From the NCBI RefSeq assembly GCF_019930585.1, contig NZ_CP082839.1, forward strand, positions 3,096,001-3,160,000: a DNA stretch of 64,000 bases, written 5' to 3'. The notes below the pieces were generated by a model. It did not search any database and was not told the DNA's origin. It saw only the letters and a list, made by a program, of their open reading frames with translations. The position numbers were made by a program, and so were the translations under genes. This stretch comes from Sphingomonas nostoxanthinifaciens (GTDB lineage Bacteria; Pseudomonadota; Alphaproteobacteria; Sphingomonadales; Sphingomonadaceae). Position 1 is the first letter of the stretch; each line of letters opens with the position of its first letter. Positions 24,600-32,960 of the stretch are shown here, in pieces.

Positions 24600-26924
24600 A
24601 TGCCATCCTTCGCCCGCGAGCTCGAACAGACCCTCCACAACGCGCTGACCGCCGCGTCGACCCGTCACCACGAATATGCCACGCTCGAGCACCTCCTTCT
24701 GGCGCTCGTTGCGGACGAGCATGCGTCGAAGGTGATGATCGCGTGCGGCGTGGACCTCGGCGAACTGAAGGACGCGGTCACCACCTATCTCGATACCGAA
24801 CTCGACGCGCTGAAAAGCGAGTCGGGCAACGATCCCTCGCCCACCAGCGGCTTCCAGCGCGTCGTCCAGCGCGCGATCCTTCACGTCCAATCCTCGGGCC
24901 GCGAGGAGGTGACCGGCGCCAACGTGCTCGTCGCCCTCTTCTCCGAGCGCGAGAGCTACGCCGTCTATTTCCTGCAGCAGCAGGACATGAGCCGGCTCGA
25001 TGCGGTGAGCTACATCAGTCACGGGGTCGGCAAGGCCGGCCAGCCGACGGAGGCGCGCGAGGTGAAGGGCCAGGAAGAAGAGAAAGGGCAGAAGGCCGAG
25101 ACCGCCAAGAAGGGCGAGAGCGCGCTGAAACAATTCTGCGTCAATCTGAACGAGAAGGCCAAGGAAGGCCGCGTCGATCCGCTGATCGGCCGTACCGCCG
25201 AGGTCGACCGCACGGTGCAAATCCTGTGCCGCCGCTCGAAGAACAACCCGCTCTATGTGGGCGATCCCGGCGTCGGCAAGACCGCCATCGCCGAGGGGCT
25301 GGCGCGCAAGATCATCGAGGGCAACGTGCCCGAGGTGCTGCTGCCCGCGGTCATCTACTCGCTCGACATGGGCGCTTTGCTCGCCGGAACGCGCTATCGC
25401 GGCGATTTCGAGGAGCGGCTGAAGCAGGTCGTGACCGAACTCGAGAAGATGCCCGACGCGGTATTGTTCATCGACGAGATCCACACCGTCATCGGCGCCG
25501 GCGCGACCAGCGGCGGGGCGATGGACGCGTCGAACCTGCTCAAGCCGGCTTTGTCGGGCGGCACGATCCGCTGCATCGGATCGACCACCTACAAGGAATT
25601 CCGCAACCACTTCGAGAAGGACCGCGCATTGCTGCGGCGCTTCCAGAAGATCGACGTCAACGAGCCGACGGTCGAGGATACGATCAAGATTCTGACCGGC
25701 CTCCGCTCGGCGTTCGAGGAGCATCACAAGGTCAAGTACACCCCCGACGCGATCAAGTCGGCGGTGGAACTCAGCGCGCGCTACATCAACGACCGCAAGC
25801 TGCCCGACAAGGCGATCGACGTGATCGACGAGGTCGGCGCGATGCAGATGCTGGTCACGCCGAACAAGCGCAAGAAGACGATCACCGCCAAGGAGATCGA
25901 GCAGGTCATCGCGACGATGGCGCGCATCCCACCGAAGTCGGTCTCGACCGACGACACCAAGGCGCTCGCCTCGCTCGACACCGATCTGAAGCGCGTCGTG
26001 TTCGGGCAGGACAAGGCGATCGAGCTGCTGTCGTCGGCGATCAAGCTCAGCCGTGCCGGCCTGCGCGATCCCGACAAGCCGATCGGCAACTACCTGTTCA
26101 CCGGCCCGACCGGCGTGGGCAAGACCGAGGTCGCGCGCCAGCTCGCCTCGATCCTGGGCATCCCGCTCCAGCGGTTCGACATGTCCGAATATATGGAGCG
26201 TCACTCGGTCAGCCGGCTGATCGGCGCGCCTCCCGGCTATGTCGGCTACGATCAGGGCGGCCTGCTGACCGACGCGATCGACCAGCAGCCGCATTGCGTG
26301 CTGCTGCTCGACGAGATCGAGAAGGCGCATCCGGATCTGTTCAACATCCTGCTGCAGGTGATGGACAACGGCAAGCTGACCGACCACCACGGCAAGACCG
26401 TCGACTTCCGCAACGTCATCCTCATCATGACGACCAATGCCGGCGCCGCCGACATGGCGCGTGAGAGCCTCGGCTTCGGCCAGCTCACCCGCGAGGGCGA
26501 GGACGAGGAAGCGGTCAAGAAGATGTTCACGCCGGAATTCCGCAACCGGCTCGATGCGATCGTGCCGTTCGGCTACCTGCCGTCGCAGGTGGTGGCGCGG
26601 GTGGTCGAGAAGTTCATCCTGCAGCTCGAACTGCAGCTGGCCGACCGCGACGTGCACATCAGCCTCGACGAGGAAGCCAAGGCGTGGCTCACCGAGAAGG
26701 GCTATGACAAGCTGTACGGCGCGCGCCCGATGGGCCGCCTGATCCAGGAGAAGATCAAGCAGCCGCTGGCGGAGGAATTGCTGTTCGGCAAGCTCGTCCA
26801 TGGCGGCGAGGTGAAGGTGCGGATGAAGGACGGCGCTTTGTCGTTCGAGATCGTCGGCGCCCCGCCCAAGAAGCGCAAGAAAGCGGCGGCCCAGACCGAC
26901 ACCGATCCCACGCCCGCCGAGTGA
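24600..26924 (+). CDS. clpA: ATP-dependent Clp protease ATP-binding subunit ClpA
   Basis: A 774-residue AAA+ unfoldase that feeds substrates to ClpP. It has an N-terminal Clp repeat domain (FARELEQTLHNALTAASTRH, EYATLEHLLLALVADEHASK), a charged linker about residues 145-175, D1 with GDPGVGKTAIAEGLA and VLFIDEIHTVIGAGATSGG, and D2 with FTGPTGVGKTEVARQLA and VLLLDEIEKAHPDLFN. The C-terminus is rich in Lys/Ala as in other sphingomonads. A ClpS adaptor gene, often upstream, is not present here. GGGAG is found 11 bases before the ATG. A strong terminator follows 19 bases after the stop. Confidence 0.98.
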   Translation: MPSFARELEQTLHNALTAASTRHHEYATLEHLLLALVADEHASKVMIACGVDLGELKDAVTTYLDTELDALKSESGNDPSPTSGFQRVVQRAILHVQSSGREEVTGANVLVALFSERESYAVYFLQQQDMSRLDAVSYISHGVGKAGQPTEAREVKGQEEEKGQKAETAKKGESALKQFCVNLNEKAKEGRVDPLIGRTAEVDRTVQILCRRSKNNPLYVGDPGVGKTAIAEGLARKIIEGNVPEVLLPAVIYSLDMGALLAGTRYRGDFEERLKQVVTELEKMPDAVLFIDEIHTVIGAGATSGGAMDASNLLKPALSGGTIRCIGSTTYKEFRNHFEKDRALLRRFQKIDVNEPTVEDTIKILTGLRSAFEEHHKVKYTPDAIKSAVELSARYINDRKLPDKAIDVIDEVGAMQMLVTPNKRKKTITAKEIEQVIATMARIPPKSVSTDDTKALASLDTDLKRVVFGQDKAIELLSSAIKLSRAGLRDPDKPIGNYLFTGPTGVGKTEVARQLASILGIPLQRFDMSEYMERHSVSRLIGAPPGYVGYDQGGLLTDAIDQQPHCVLLLDEIEKAHPDLFNILLQVMDNGKLTDHHGKTVDFRNVILIMTTNAGAADMARESLGFGQLTREGEDEEAVKKMFTPEFRNRLDAIVPFGYLPSQVVARVVEKFILQLELQLADRDVHISLDEEAKAWLTEKGYDKLYGARPMGRLIQEKIKQPLAEELLFGKLVHGGEVKVRMKDGALSFEIVGAPPKKRKKAAAQTDTDPTPAE

Positions 26925-26943
26925 ACCGTGCGATAATGTGACG

Positions 26944-26981
26944 AAGGGCCGTCCGGTGCGAACCGGGCGGCCCTTTCGTTT
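26944..26981 (+). terminator. intrinsic terminator of clpA
   Basis: AAGGGCCGTCCGGT pairs with ACCGGGCGGCCCTT across a GCGA loop (14 pairs, one of them T-G), followed by TCGTTTTT. It ends the clpA transcript. Confidence 0.93.
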
Positions 26982-27035
26982 TTGGGCGAGGGGTGCGCGT
27001 CGAACGCGGACGGGCAGCTTCCGCTTACCTCCCCC

Positions 27036-27117
27036 CGTCACCCCGGACTTGATCGGGGGTCCAGCCTGCCCTGGGGGAGGAACAAGAAGCTGGATCCCGG
27101 ATCAAGTCCGGGATGAC
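27036..27117. repeat. class A paired palindromic repeat (copy 3)
   Basis: CGTCACCCCGGACTTGATCG opens the pair and AAGAAGCTGGATCCCGGATC with AAGTCCGGGATGAC closes it. It precedes the orphan lipoprotein gene. Confidence 0.88.
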
Positions 27118-27124
27118 AATGGGT

Positions 27125-27149
27125 GTCTGCTTTCGCCCCGATAGCGGAC
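27125..27149. repeat. class E short element upstream of orphan lipoprotein
   Basis: GTCTGCTTTCGCCCCGATAG with CGGAC can fold into a short hairpin (GTCTGCT / AGCGGAC with one T-G pair). Similar sequence occurs at both ends of the duplicated membrane-protein blocks. Confidence 0.6.
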
Positions 27150-27173
27150 GAGCATGTTTCACGATAAACGACA

Positions 27174-27569
27174 ATGATGTCGATCACGCGTCTGGCTCTA
27201 TTTGTTTGCCTGCTACTGCCGGGATGCTCCAAGCATACTGAGACAAAAACGCCAGTCCCAGCACCGGGCCGTTCGCCCTATGGTGCGACCCTGCTTACGG
27301 ACAGTTACAATGACGGTGAGAGCAACGCGTTTCGGTTGCGCGTCGACGCCGCTCCACACGGCGATGATGGTTGGTTTTTCATTGAAGATTTGAAGACCGA
27401 TCTAATCGCCACGCCAAATCCCGAGGTGACATGGACATCGCCGAATGACCTATCTGTCACCATCCATACTGCGAAGATCGACGGTCAAACTCGCAGGCGC
27501 TTTGGTGGCCACGGTAGGCCGGACGGTTCGCTCATAGTCCGATATATCGGAGACCAGCCAGACCAGTAG
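27174..27569 (+). CDS. orphan lipoprotein of unknown function
   Basis: A 131-residue protein with a lipoprotein signal (SITRLALFVCLLLPGC) and a mature part with alternating polar/hydrophobic strands (PYGATLLTDSYNDGESNAFR, DLSVTIHTAKIDGQTRRRFG). I do not recognise a family. Codon and base use is clearly less GC-rich than in clpA or the peptidase on either side. It is enclosed by class A repeats at 27036-27117 and 27611-27695 and by class E motifs at 27125 and 27574, which suggests an inserted cassette. ATGs at 27174 and 27177 are both possible starts. Confidence 0.7.
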   Translation: MMSITRLALFVCLLLPGCSKHTETKTPVPAPGRSPYGATLLTDSYNDGESNAFRLRVDAAPHGDDGWFFIEDLKTDLIATPNPEVTWTSPNDLSVTIHTAKIDGQTRRRFGGHGRPDGSLIVRYIGDQPDQ

Positions 27570-27573
27570 CAAC

Positions 27574-27596
27574 GACCGTTTTCCACCATTAGCGGA
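27574..27596. repeat. class E short element downstream of orphan lipoprotein
   Basis: GACCGTTTTCCACCATTAGC with GGA is close to GGCCGCTTCCCACCACTAAC at 59733, where it closes the duplicated block. Confidence 0.5.
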
Positions 27597-27610
27597 GCTT
27601 CAGCTTAATT

Positions 27611-27695
27611 CGTCATCCCGGACTTGATCCGGGATCCCGCTCGTTGCCTGTAGCTTCAAGAAGAAGCTGGATCCCGGATCATGTCCGGGATGACG
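27611..27695. repeat. class A paired palindromic repeat (copy 4)
   Basis: CGTCATCCCGGACTTGATCC opens the pair and AAGAAGCTGGATCCCGGATC with ATGTCCGGGATGACG closes it. Confidence 0.9.
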
Positions 27696-27761
27696 CGGGG
27701 GCGGCCCTTCTCGAGCGTCGGGAGGCAGCGGCACAGGCCGGCACCGACCCTCGCCGTCCGG

Positions 27762-27854
27762 CCTGAGGAGAGGCTGAGCCGGTCGAAGCCTCGCCTCGAA
27801 GGGTGCTTCGAGACGGCATTTCGACTTCGCTCAATGCTTCCTCGGCACGAACGG
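27762..27854. repeat. class D long imperfect palindrome (copy 2)
   Basis: CCTGAGGAGAGGCTGAGCCG, TCGAAGCCTCGCCTCGAAGG and the mirrored CTTCGAGACGGCATTTCGAC end in GGCACGAACGG. Confidence 0.82.
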
Positions 27855-27942
27855 CGGCTGCATCGTCTCAAGCCCGCGGCGCTGGACCCGCCCTCCCCAC
27901 CCCGCTAGATGGTATACGATTCTGACAGGCAAGGTGAAGACG

Positions 27943-30228
27943 ATGCGCATGATGGTTCTGGCGGCGATGGCGATCGCGAGTGCCGCCCCCGCCATCACGC
28001 CCGCCGAGATCGAGCGCTCGGTCCATCTGCGGCAGGACTGGATGTATCTGACGCGCGACGTCGCCGATCCGGCGAGCTGGACGGCGGACGGCAAGGCGTT
28101 CGTCTATCGCACCACCGTCGAGGGCGGGTTCGCCTTTCGCCGCTTCGATGCCGCCAGCCACGCCGTGACCGCGGCGTTCGATCAGCCGCGCCTCGCCGCC
28201 GCGCTCGGCACGGCCACGCATGAACATTACGATCCGCCGCGCCTGCCGTTCGAGCGTTTCGCCTTCACCGACGGCGGGCAGGCGATCGGCTTCACGCTGG
28301 ACGAGACGCGCTGGCGCTGCACGCTGACCGACTATGCGTGCGCCAAGCAGGTGCGCACGCATCAGCCGCGCGCCTTCGGCGTCGTGCGCGACACCGCCGT
28401 GGCGGCCGACAACCATCCGCGCCGATCGCCCGACGGCAAGTGGGAGGCGCACGTCGAGAATTACAACATCGCCGTGCGGCCGGTCGGCGGCGACTGGAAA
28501 CGGATCGGCAGCGACGGCTCCGAAGGCAATTTCTACGATCCCGAATCGATCGCATGGTCGCCCGATTCGACCAAGCTCGCCGCCTATCGCGTGCGCCCCG
28601 GCTATCGCCGCATCGTCACCAAGGTCCGCTCCTCGCCGGCCGATCAGGTGCAGCCGGAGGTGACGCAACAGCTCTATCCCAAGCCCGGCGACGCGGTCGA
28701 CATCGACCAGCCGGCATTGTTCGATGTCGCCGCCGGACGGCAGATTCCGGTCGCGACCGATCTGTTCGCCAATCCCTACGACATGAGCGCGCTCGACTGG
28801 CGCAAGGACAGCCGCAGCGTCGCGTTCGAATATGAGCAGCGCGGCCACCAGCTCGCGCGCGTGATCGCGCTCGATGCCGATACCGGCGCGGCCCACGCCG
28901 CGGTGACCGAGACCGCGCGGACCTTCATCAACGAGGGCCGCCGCTTCCGCTACGATCTCGACAATGGTCGCGGCGTGATCTGGATGTCCGAACGCGACGG
29001 CTGGAACCACCTCTATCTGTTCGATGGCCGCACCGGCGCGGTGCGCCGCCAGATCACGCGCGGGCATTGGATCGTGCGCGACGTGCTGAAGGTCGACGAG
29101 GCGAAGGGGCGCATCTACTTCACCGCCAGCGGCATGACGCCGGGCGAAGACCCCTATTTTCAGCATTTCTACCGGATCGATCTCGACGGCACGCATCTCG
29201 TGCCGCTGACGCCGGCGACGGCCTATCACGACGTCGCGCTGTCGCCCGACGGCAGCCTCTACGTCGATACTTACTCGCGCGTCGACATGCCGCCCGTCTC
29301 GGAGCTGCGCCGCACCGAGGATGGCAGCGTCGTCGCGACCGTCGCGAAGGGCGATATCTCGCGCCTCGTCGCCGCCGGCTATCGCGCGCCCGAGCCGTTC
29401 GTCGCCAAGGGCCGCGACGGCACCACCGATATTTACGGCCTGATCGTGAAGCCGCGCGATTTCGATCCGGCGAAACATTATCCGGTGATCGAGAACATCT
29501 ATTCCGGCCCGCACGGCAGCTTCGTGCCGAAGACGTGGTGGCCGTTCGGCTATCATGCCGGCGGCGACAAGGTGATCGGCATGCAGAGCGTCGCCGATCT
29601 CGGCTTCGTCGTCGTCCAGATCGACGGCATGGGCACGCTCAACCGATCGAAGGCGTTCCACGATTATGCGTGGAAGAACCGCGCCGACGCCGGCTTCCCC
29701 GATCGCATCGCGTGGCACAAGGCGGCGGCCGCGCGCTTCGCATGGTACGATACGAGCCGCGTCGGCATCTACGGCGCCTCGACCGGCGGCGAGGACACGC
29801 TCAACGCGCTGCTCTTCCATCCCGATTTCTACAAGGTCGGGGTCGCCTTCGCCGGCTGCTACGACAATCGCATGGATAAGCTCAGCTGGAACGAGCAGTG
29901 GATGGGCTGGCCGGTGGACGAAAGCTACGCCGCCAATTCGGGCGTGGTGAATGCCGCGCGGCTGCAGGGGCGCCTGCTGATGATCGTCGGCGAGCTCGAC
30001 GAGAATGTCGATCCGTCCTCGACGCTGCAGGTGGCGAACGCGCTCATCAAGGCGGGCAAGGTGTTCGATTTCCTGATGGTGCCGGGCGAGGGCCATTCGG
30101 TCGGGCGCTCGACCGGGCCGATCGATTATGTCCAGCGCAAGGAGTTCGACTTCTTCCTCACCAACCTCGCCGGACAGGCGGCGCCCAACTGGAACGCGAT
30201 CCCCGCGGCAACCGCCGGCGCGCTGTAG
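27943..30228 (+). CDS. S9B-type dipeptidyl peptidase (DPP IV-like)
   Basis: A 761-residue secreted serine peptidase with signal peptide MRMMVLAAMAIASAAPA. The N-terminal beta-propeller region (DPPIV_N) runs to about residue 500; RSPDGKWEAHVENYNIAV is typical. The C-terminal alpha/beta hydrolase domain has the nucleophile elbow GIYGASTGGEDT (Ser613), the acid in VGELDENVDPSSTLQ and His in GEGHSVGRS. The elbow GASTGG replaces the usual GWSYGG. It releases X-Pro or related dipeptides in the periplasm. A GTG at 27934 is an alternative start; AAGG about eight bases before the ATG supports 27943. Confidence 0.92.
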   Translation: MRMMVLAAMAIASAAPAITPAEIERSVHLRQDWMYLTRDVADPASWTADGKAFVYRTTVEGGFAFRRFDAASHAVTAAFDQPRLAAALGTATHEHYDPPRLPFERFAFTDGGQAIGFTLDETRWRCTLTDYACAKQVRTHQPRAFGVVRDTAVAADNHPRRSPDGKWEAHVENYNIAVRPVGGDWKRIGSDGSEGNFYDPESIAWSPDSTKLAAYRVRPGYRRIVTKVRSSPADQVQPEVTQQLYPKPGDAVDIDQPALFDVAAGRQIPVATDLFANPYDMSALDWRKDSRSVAFEYEQRGHQLARVIALDADTGAAHAAVTETARTFINEGRRFRYDLDNGRGVIWMSERDGWNHLYLFDGRTGAVRRQITRGHWIVRDVLKVDEAKGRIYFTASGMTPGEDPYFQHFYRIDLDGTHLVPLTPATAYHDVALSPDGSLYVDTYSRVDMPPVSELRRTEDGSVVATVAKGDISRLVAAGYRAPEPFVAKGRDGTTDIYGLIVKPRDFDPAKHYPVIENIYSGPHGSFVPKTWWPFGYHAGGDKVIGMQSVADLGFVVVQIDGMGTLNRSKAFHDYAWKNRADAGFPDRIAWHKAAAARFAWYDTSRVGIYGASTGGEDTLNALLFHPDFYKVGVAFAGCYDNRMDKLSWNEQWMGWPVDESYAANSGVVNAARLQGRLLMIVGELDENVDPSSTLQVANALIKAGKVFDFLMVPGEGHSVGRSTGPIDYVQRKEFDFFLTNLAGQAAPNWNAIPAATAGAL

Positions 30229-30255
30229 CGTTTTGTTACGCGAAGGAGACGATCC

Positions 30256-30498
30256 ATGAGCGAGCAGGACGAGACCACGCCCGAGGCACCCGAGATCCGC
30301 ACCGCGATCGATGCGTCGGATCATGCCAAGCTGAAGAACAACCCGTCCGACGAGGACGCCAAGCTGGACGTGGCGCTGGACGAGAGCTTCCCGACGTCGG
30401 ACGCGCCGTCGAACACCCAGCCGGGCAAGGGCAAGGATCCCGCGCCCTCGTCCGGCTTCGATGAAGCGGAAGAAGCGAAGATCGCCTCCGAACATTGA
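30256..30498 (+). CDS. small acidic protein of unknown function with DESFPTSDAPS motif
   Basis: An 80-residue, highly polar and probably disordered protein. It has a strong ribosome binding site (GAAGGAGACGATCC before the ATG). The stretch ALDESFPTSDAPSNTQPG resembles the DESFPASDPPS motif seen in many short alphaproteobacterial stress-type proteins. No membrane segment or enzymatic motif is visible. It follows the S9B peptidase by 27 bases and may be in the same transcript. The function is not known. Confidence 0.72.
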   Translation: MSEQDETTPEAPEIRTAIDASDHAKLKNNPSDEDAKLDVALDESFPTSDAPSNTQPGKGKDPAPSSGFDEAEEAKIASEH

Positions 30499-30575
30499 TT
30501 CCCGCAGGCGGCGGCGTGCATTTCGCGCCGCCGTCGCCGCGATTTCACATTACCGTCACTGTTGCACAAATGCCA

Positions 30576-30590
30576 TGTTGCGCCGCAACA
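30576..30590. promoter_or_regulatory. perfect palindrome TGTTGCG-c-CGCAACA
   Basis: A 7-1-7 perfect palindrome lies about 97 bases upstream of the unknown 182-residue gene, in a locally AT-richer stretch with another TGTTGCA nearby at 30560. No T-run follows, so an operator is more likely than a terminator. Confidence 0.45.
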
Positions 30591-30686
30591 CCCTTTATGG
30601 TCCCTTCGTATACGAAAAGGATCGCGGGGTTAACGGCGCAGCAACCACGATGGTGCCATACCGTGATCCTCTTGGTGGAGGGCGGT

Positions 30687-31235
30687 ATGGGCGTACAGAT
30701 GCGGCCGGCGGACGGGGCGATGGCACTCGCCGAAATGAAGGAATTTGCCGGCTTTCCTGCCGCGACGCAGCGTTATCTTCGCCGCTCGCTCGACGTCGGC
30801 CTGGGCCGCGACGACGCGATGGGCCGCTGGTCGCGCGACGTGGTCGAAGCCGCCAGCATCAAGGCGCAGGGACGCATCTATTGCCGGCTCGACCATATCC
30901 GCGATCATCTGCCCGACGATAGCGGGCTCGATCAGGTCGAGATGTTCTTCGCGCCGCTGGTCACGATCTCCGCCTTCGATCTCGGCCAGGGCCGGATCAC
31001 CAGCTTCGCCGCCTATCGCTTTCTCTACGAGCGGCTGATCGGCGGCGGCGTGCGGCCATGGCTGCCCGGCGCCTTCTGCGCCGCCGCGGCCTTGCCGCAT
31101 CTCCATCCGGAGAAGCGCCGCGCCTTGCTCCAGTCGATCAGCGAAGCCGCGGCGACCGCGCCCGGCTGGTCGAACCGCCAACCCTGCTTCTACCCCGAAT
31201 GGGTCGACAAGATCGAAGCGACCCTGCCCAACTGA
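30687..31235 (+). CDS. hypothetical cytoplasmic protein
   Basis: A 182-residue protein from ATG 30687, which is preceded by GGTGGAGGGCGGT. The open frame begins earlier at 30495, but the upstream part overlaps the palindromic region and has no coding character. Sequence landmarks are LAEMKEFAGFPAATQRYLRR, VEAASIKAQGRIYCRLDHIRD, FFAPLVTISAFDLGQG and CFYPEWVDKIEATLPN. No signal peptide or known domain is recognised. It is convergent with the extensin-like gene (five bases between stops). The function is unknown. Confidence 0.72.
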   Translation: MGVQMRPADGAMALAEMKEFAGFPAATQRYLRRSLDVGLGRDDAMGRWSRDVVEAASIKAQGRIYCRLDHIRDHLPDDSGLDQVEMFFAPLVTISAFDLGQGRITSFAAYRFLYERLIGGGVRPWLPGAFCAAAALPHLHPEKRRALLQSISEAAATAPGWSNRQPCFYPEWVDKIEATLPN

Positions 31236-31240
31236 TCGCG

Positions 31241-31951
31241 TCAGCGGCACGCGCGCCAGCCGCCGCGTGCCGCCTCGTCGAGATGCAGATGGTTGCGGTG
31301 CGCGGCGTTGTAATCGGGCGACAGGGTCGTCGCGAACAGCCGGCAGCCGCCATCGCGCACCGCGTGCAGAAATGCCGCCGCCGCATCGTCGCCGCGCCAA
31401 TCGCGCGCCACGGTGATGCGCCGCCCATCGGCCAAGCGGAAACCGGCCACATCGATCGCCTCGGCACGCGCATGCTCGCTCCACGATCCTGCCGCGCGTC
31501 CATAGATGCGGCGGCAGGCGTAGCTGCCATAATGGTCGACCCCGCTTACGGTCGTGCCCAATAGCCGCGCGGCGGCGGGCTGCACCACGTCCCACTCCCA
31601 CATCGCCAGCGCGGTCGCGAGCGGGCAGGCGAGCGGCGGCGCGGCCGGGGCGTAACGAGCCGTACGCGCGCCGCCCGCCGCCCACGTCACGCCATCGTCG
31701 AAGCCGCACGAATCCCCGGCGACGCGCTCGGCAAGCGCGCGATAGGCGACGCCGGCGCGGTTCAGCGCCGCGGTGCAGGCCGCACGATCGCCGCGCAACG
31801 CCAGGATCCGTGTCCCCGTCAGCGGGCCGATCGCCTCGCCCGGATCGAGCCGATCGGACATGCCGGTCCGCAACAACGGCAACGCCGTGATCGCAAGCAT
31901 CCCCACCGCCGCGAGCAGCGCGATCGACGCGAGGAACCGCAGGAACGCCAT
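31241..31951 (-). CDS. extensin-like family protein
   Basis: A 236-residue protein with one N-terminal membrane segment (FLRFLASIALLAAVGMLAITALP). The extensin-like domain then carries cysteines in CTAALNRAGVAYRA and SCGFDDGVTWAAGG, PLACPLATALAMWEWDVVQP, GSYACRRIYGRAAGSWSEHA, and the C-terminal AHRNHLHLDEAARGGWRAC. The His/Asp pattern (SEHARAEAIDVAGF, HRNHLHLD) is like D-Ala-D-Ala peptidase folds, so a role in cell-wall processing is plausible. The start ATG at 31951 was chosen before the signal segment. It is divergent from manA. Confidence 0.88.
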   Translation of the reverse strand: MAFLRFLASIALLAAVGMLAITALPLLRTGMSDRLDPGEAIGPLTGTRILALRGDRAACTAALNRAGVAYRALAERVAGDSCGFDDGVTWAAGGARTARYAPAAPPLACPLATALAMWEWDVVQPAAARLLGTTVSGVDHYGSYACRRIYGRAAGSWSEHARAEAIDVAGFRLADGRRITVARDWRGDDAAAAFLHAVRDGGCRLFATTLSPDYNAAHRNHLHLDEAARGGWRACR

Positions 31952-32010
31952 CGCCTTTCCCGACGTTCGGCGGCAAGGTGCGTTCCGGCACCACCGATGG
32001 AGATCGACCG

Positions 32011-32865
32011 ATGACCGCCACCCGCCTGACCACCAAGCGCGTCGAGAAGCCGTGGGGTCGGCGCGATCTGTGGCCGGCATTCGACAGCGTGCCGGAGGGC
32101 GGCGATCCGGTCGGCGAGATCTGGTTCGAGGTGCCGGGGCAGAAGGACGGCGACCCCAACGGGCCGCAACTGCTCATCAAATATCTCTTCACCAGCGACA
32201 AATTGTCGGTGCAGGTCCACCCGACCGATGCCCAGGCGCAGTCCAAGGGCTTTCCGCGCGGCAAGGACGAGGCGTGGGTGATCCTCGACGCCGAGCCGCG
32301 CGCCTCGATCGCGCTGGGCACGCTCAAGGTGCTGACGCATGACGAGGAGCGCAAGGCGGCCGAGGATGGCTCGATCGAGCAATTGCTCGACTGGAAGCCG
32401 GTGAAGAAGGACGACAGCTTCTACACGCCGGCCGGCACGATCCACGCGATCGGGCCCGGGCTGACGCTCGTCGAGGTGCAGCAGAATGTCGACCTGACCT
32501 ATCGCCTCTACGATTATGGCAGCGCGCGCGAACTGCATCTCGACGACGGCGTCGCCGCCAGCAACCCCGTACCCTATGTCGCGCCCTACAAGGCGCACGA
32601 CATCGCCGAGGGCCGCACGATCCTCGCCGACGGGCCGAAGTTCGTGCTCGAGCGCTGGTGCAAGGGCGGCGACGGCACGCTCAAGAGCGACGGGCGCAAG
32701 CTGTGGCTGGTCCCGCTGACCGGCGCCGGCACGATCGGCGGCGAGGCGTTCGAGGCGGGCACCGCGTGGCTGGTCGATGGCGAGACGCCGCTGACGCTGG
32801 ACGAGGGCGCCGACATTCTGGTCGCCTATCCCGATGCGGGCGTGATCGAGACGCTCTGGGGTTGA
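32011..32865 (+). CDS. manA: class I mannose-6-phosphate isomerase
   Basis: A 284-residue cupin enzyme, the short bacterial form. The N-terminus is KRVEKPWGRRDLWPAF; LLIKYLFTSDKLSVQVHPTD carries metal-binding His residues, FYTPAGTIHAIGPGLTLVEV has a further His, and NVDLTYRLYDYG follows. It interconverts mannose-6-phosphate and fructose-6-phosphate for GDP-mannose and exopolysaccharide synthesis. The start at 32011 is the first ATG that gives the family N-terminus. It ends six bases before a class C repeat and is convergent with the carboxylesterase gene. Confidence 0.92.
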   Translation: MTATRLTTKRVEKPWGRRDLWPAFDSVPEGGDPVGEIWFEVPGQKDGDPNGPQLLIKYLFTSDKLSVQVHPTDAQAQSKGFPRGKDEAWVILDAEPRASIALGTLKVLTHDEERKAAEDGSIEQLLDWKPVKKDDSFYTPAGTIHAIGPGLTLVEVQQNVDLTYRLYDYGSARELHLDDGVAASNPVPYVAPYKAHDIAEGRTILADGPKFVLERWCKGGDGTLKSDGRKLWLVPLTGAGTIGGEAFEAGTAWLVDGETPLTLDEGADILVAYPDAGVIETLWG

Positions 32866-32870
32866 TGCCA

Positions 32871-32950
32871 CGTGCTCCTGCGCAGGCAGGAGCCCAGGGC
32901 TGCAAGCGTCGTCCTCTGAAGCTCTGGGCTCCTGCCTGCGCAGGAGCACG
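32871..32950. repeat. class C inverted repeat between convergent genes (copy 1)
   Basis: CGTGCTCCTGCGCAGGCAGG and AGCCCAGGGC are mirrored by GCTCTGGGCTCCTGCCTGCG and CAGGAGCACG, giving one long hairpin whose arms each contain a smaller palindrome. It sits between manA and the convergent carboxylesterase gene. Confidence 0.92.
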
Positions 32951-32960
32951 GCATTGTTGG

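Larger units (their letters stand above)
27570..27942. other. repeat-filled intergenic stretch
   Basis: This 373-base region without a gene holds a class E motif (27574-27596), a class A pair (27611-27695) and a class D element (27762-27854). The rest shows no coding signal beyond the ribosome binding region of the following peptidase gene. Confidence 0.8.

Noticed and set aside
24555-27041. An 828-codon open frame antisense to clpA
   Set aside because: It mirrors the clpA reading frame; composition is that of a shadow and no ribosome site or domain is present.
30495-30686. N-terminal extension of the 182-residue unknown protein to 246 residues
   Set aside because: The upstream part overlaps the palindrome and has no consistent codon pattern; the ATG at 30687 has a better ribosome site.
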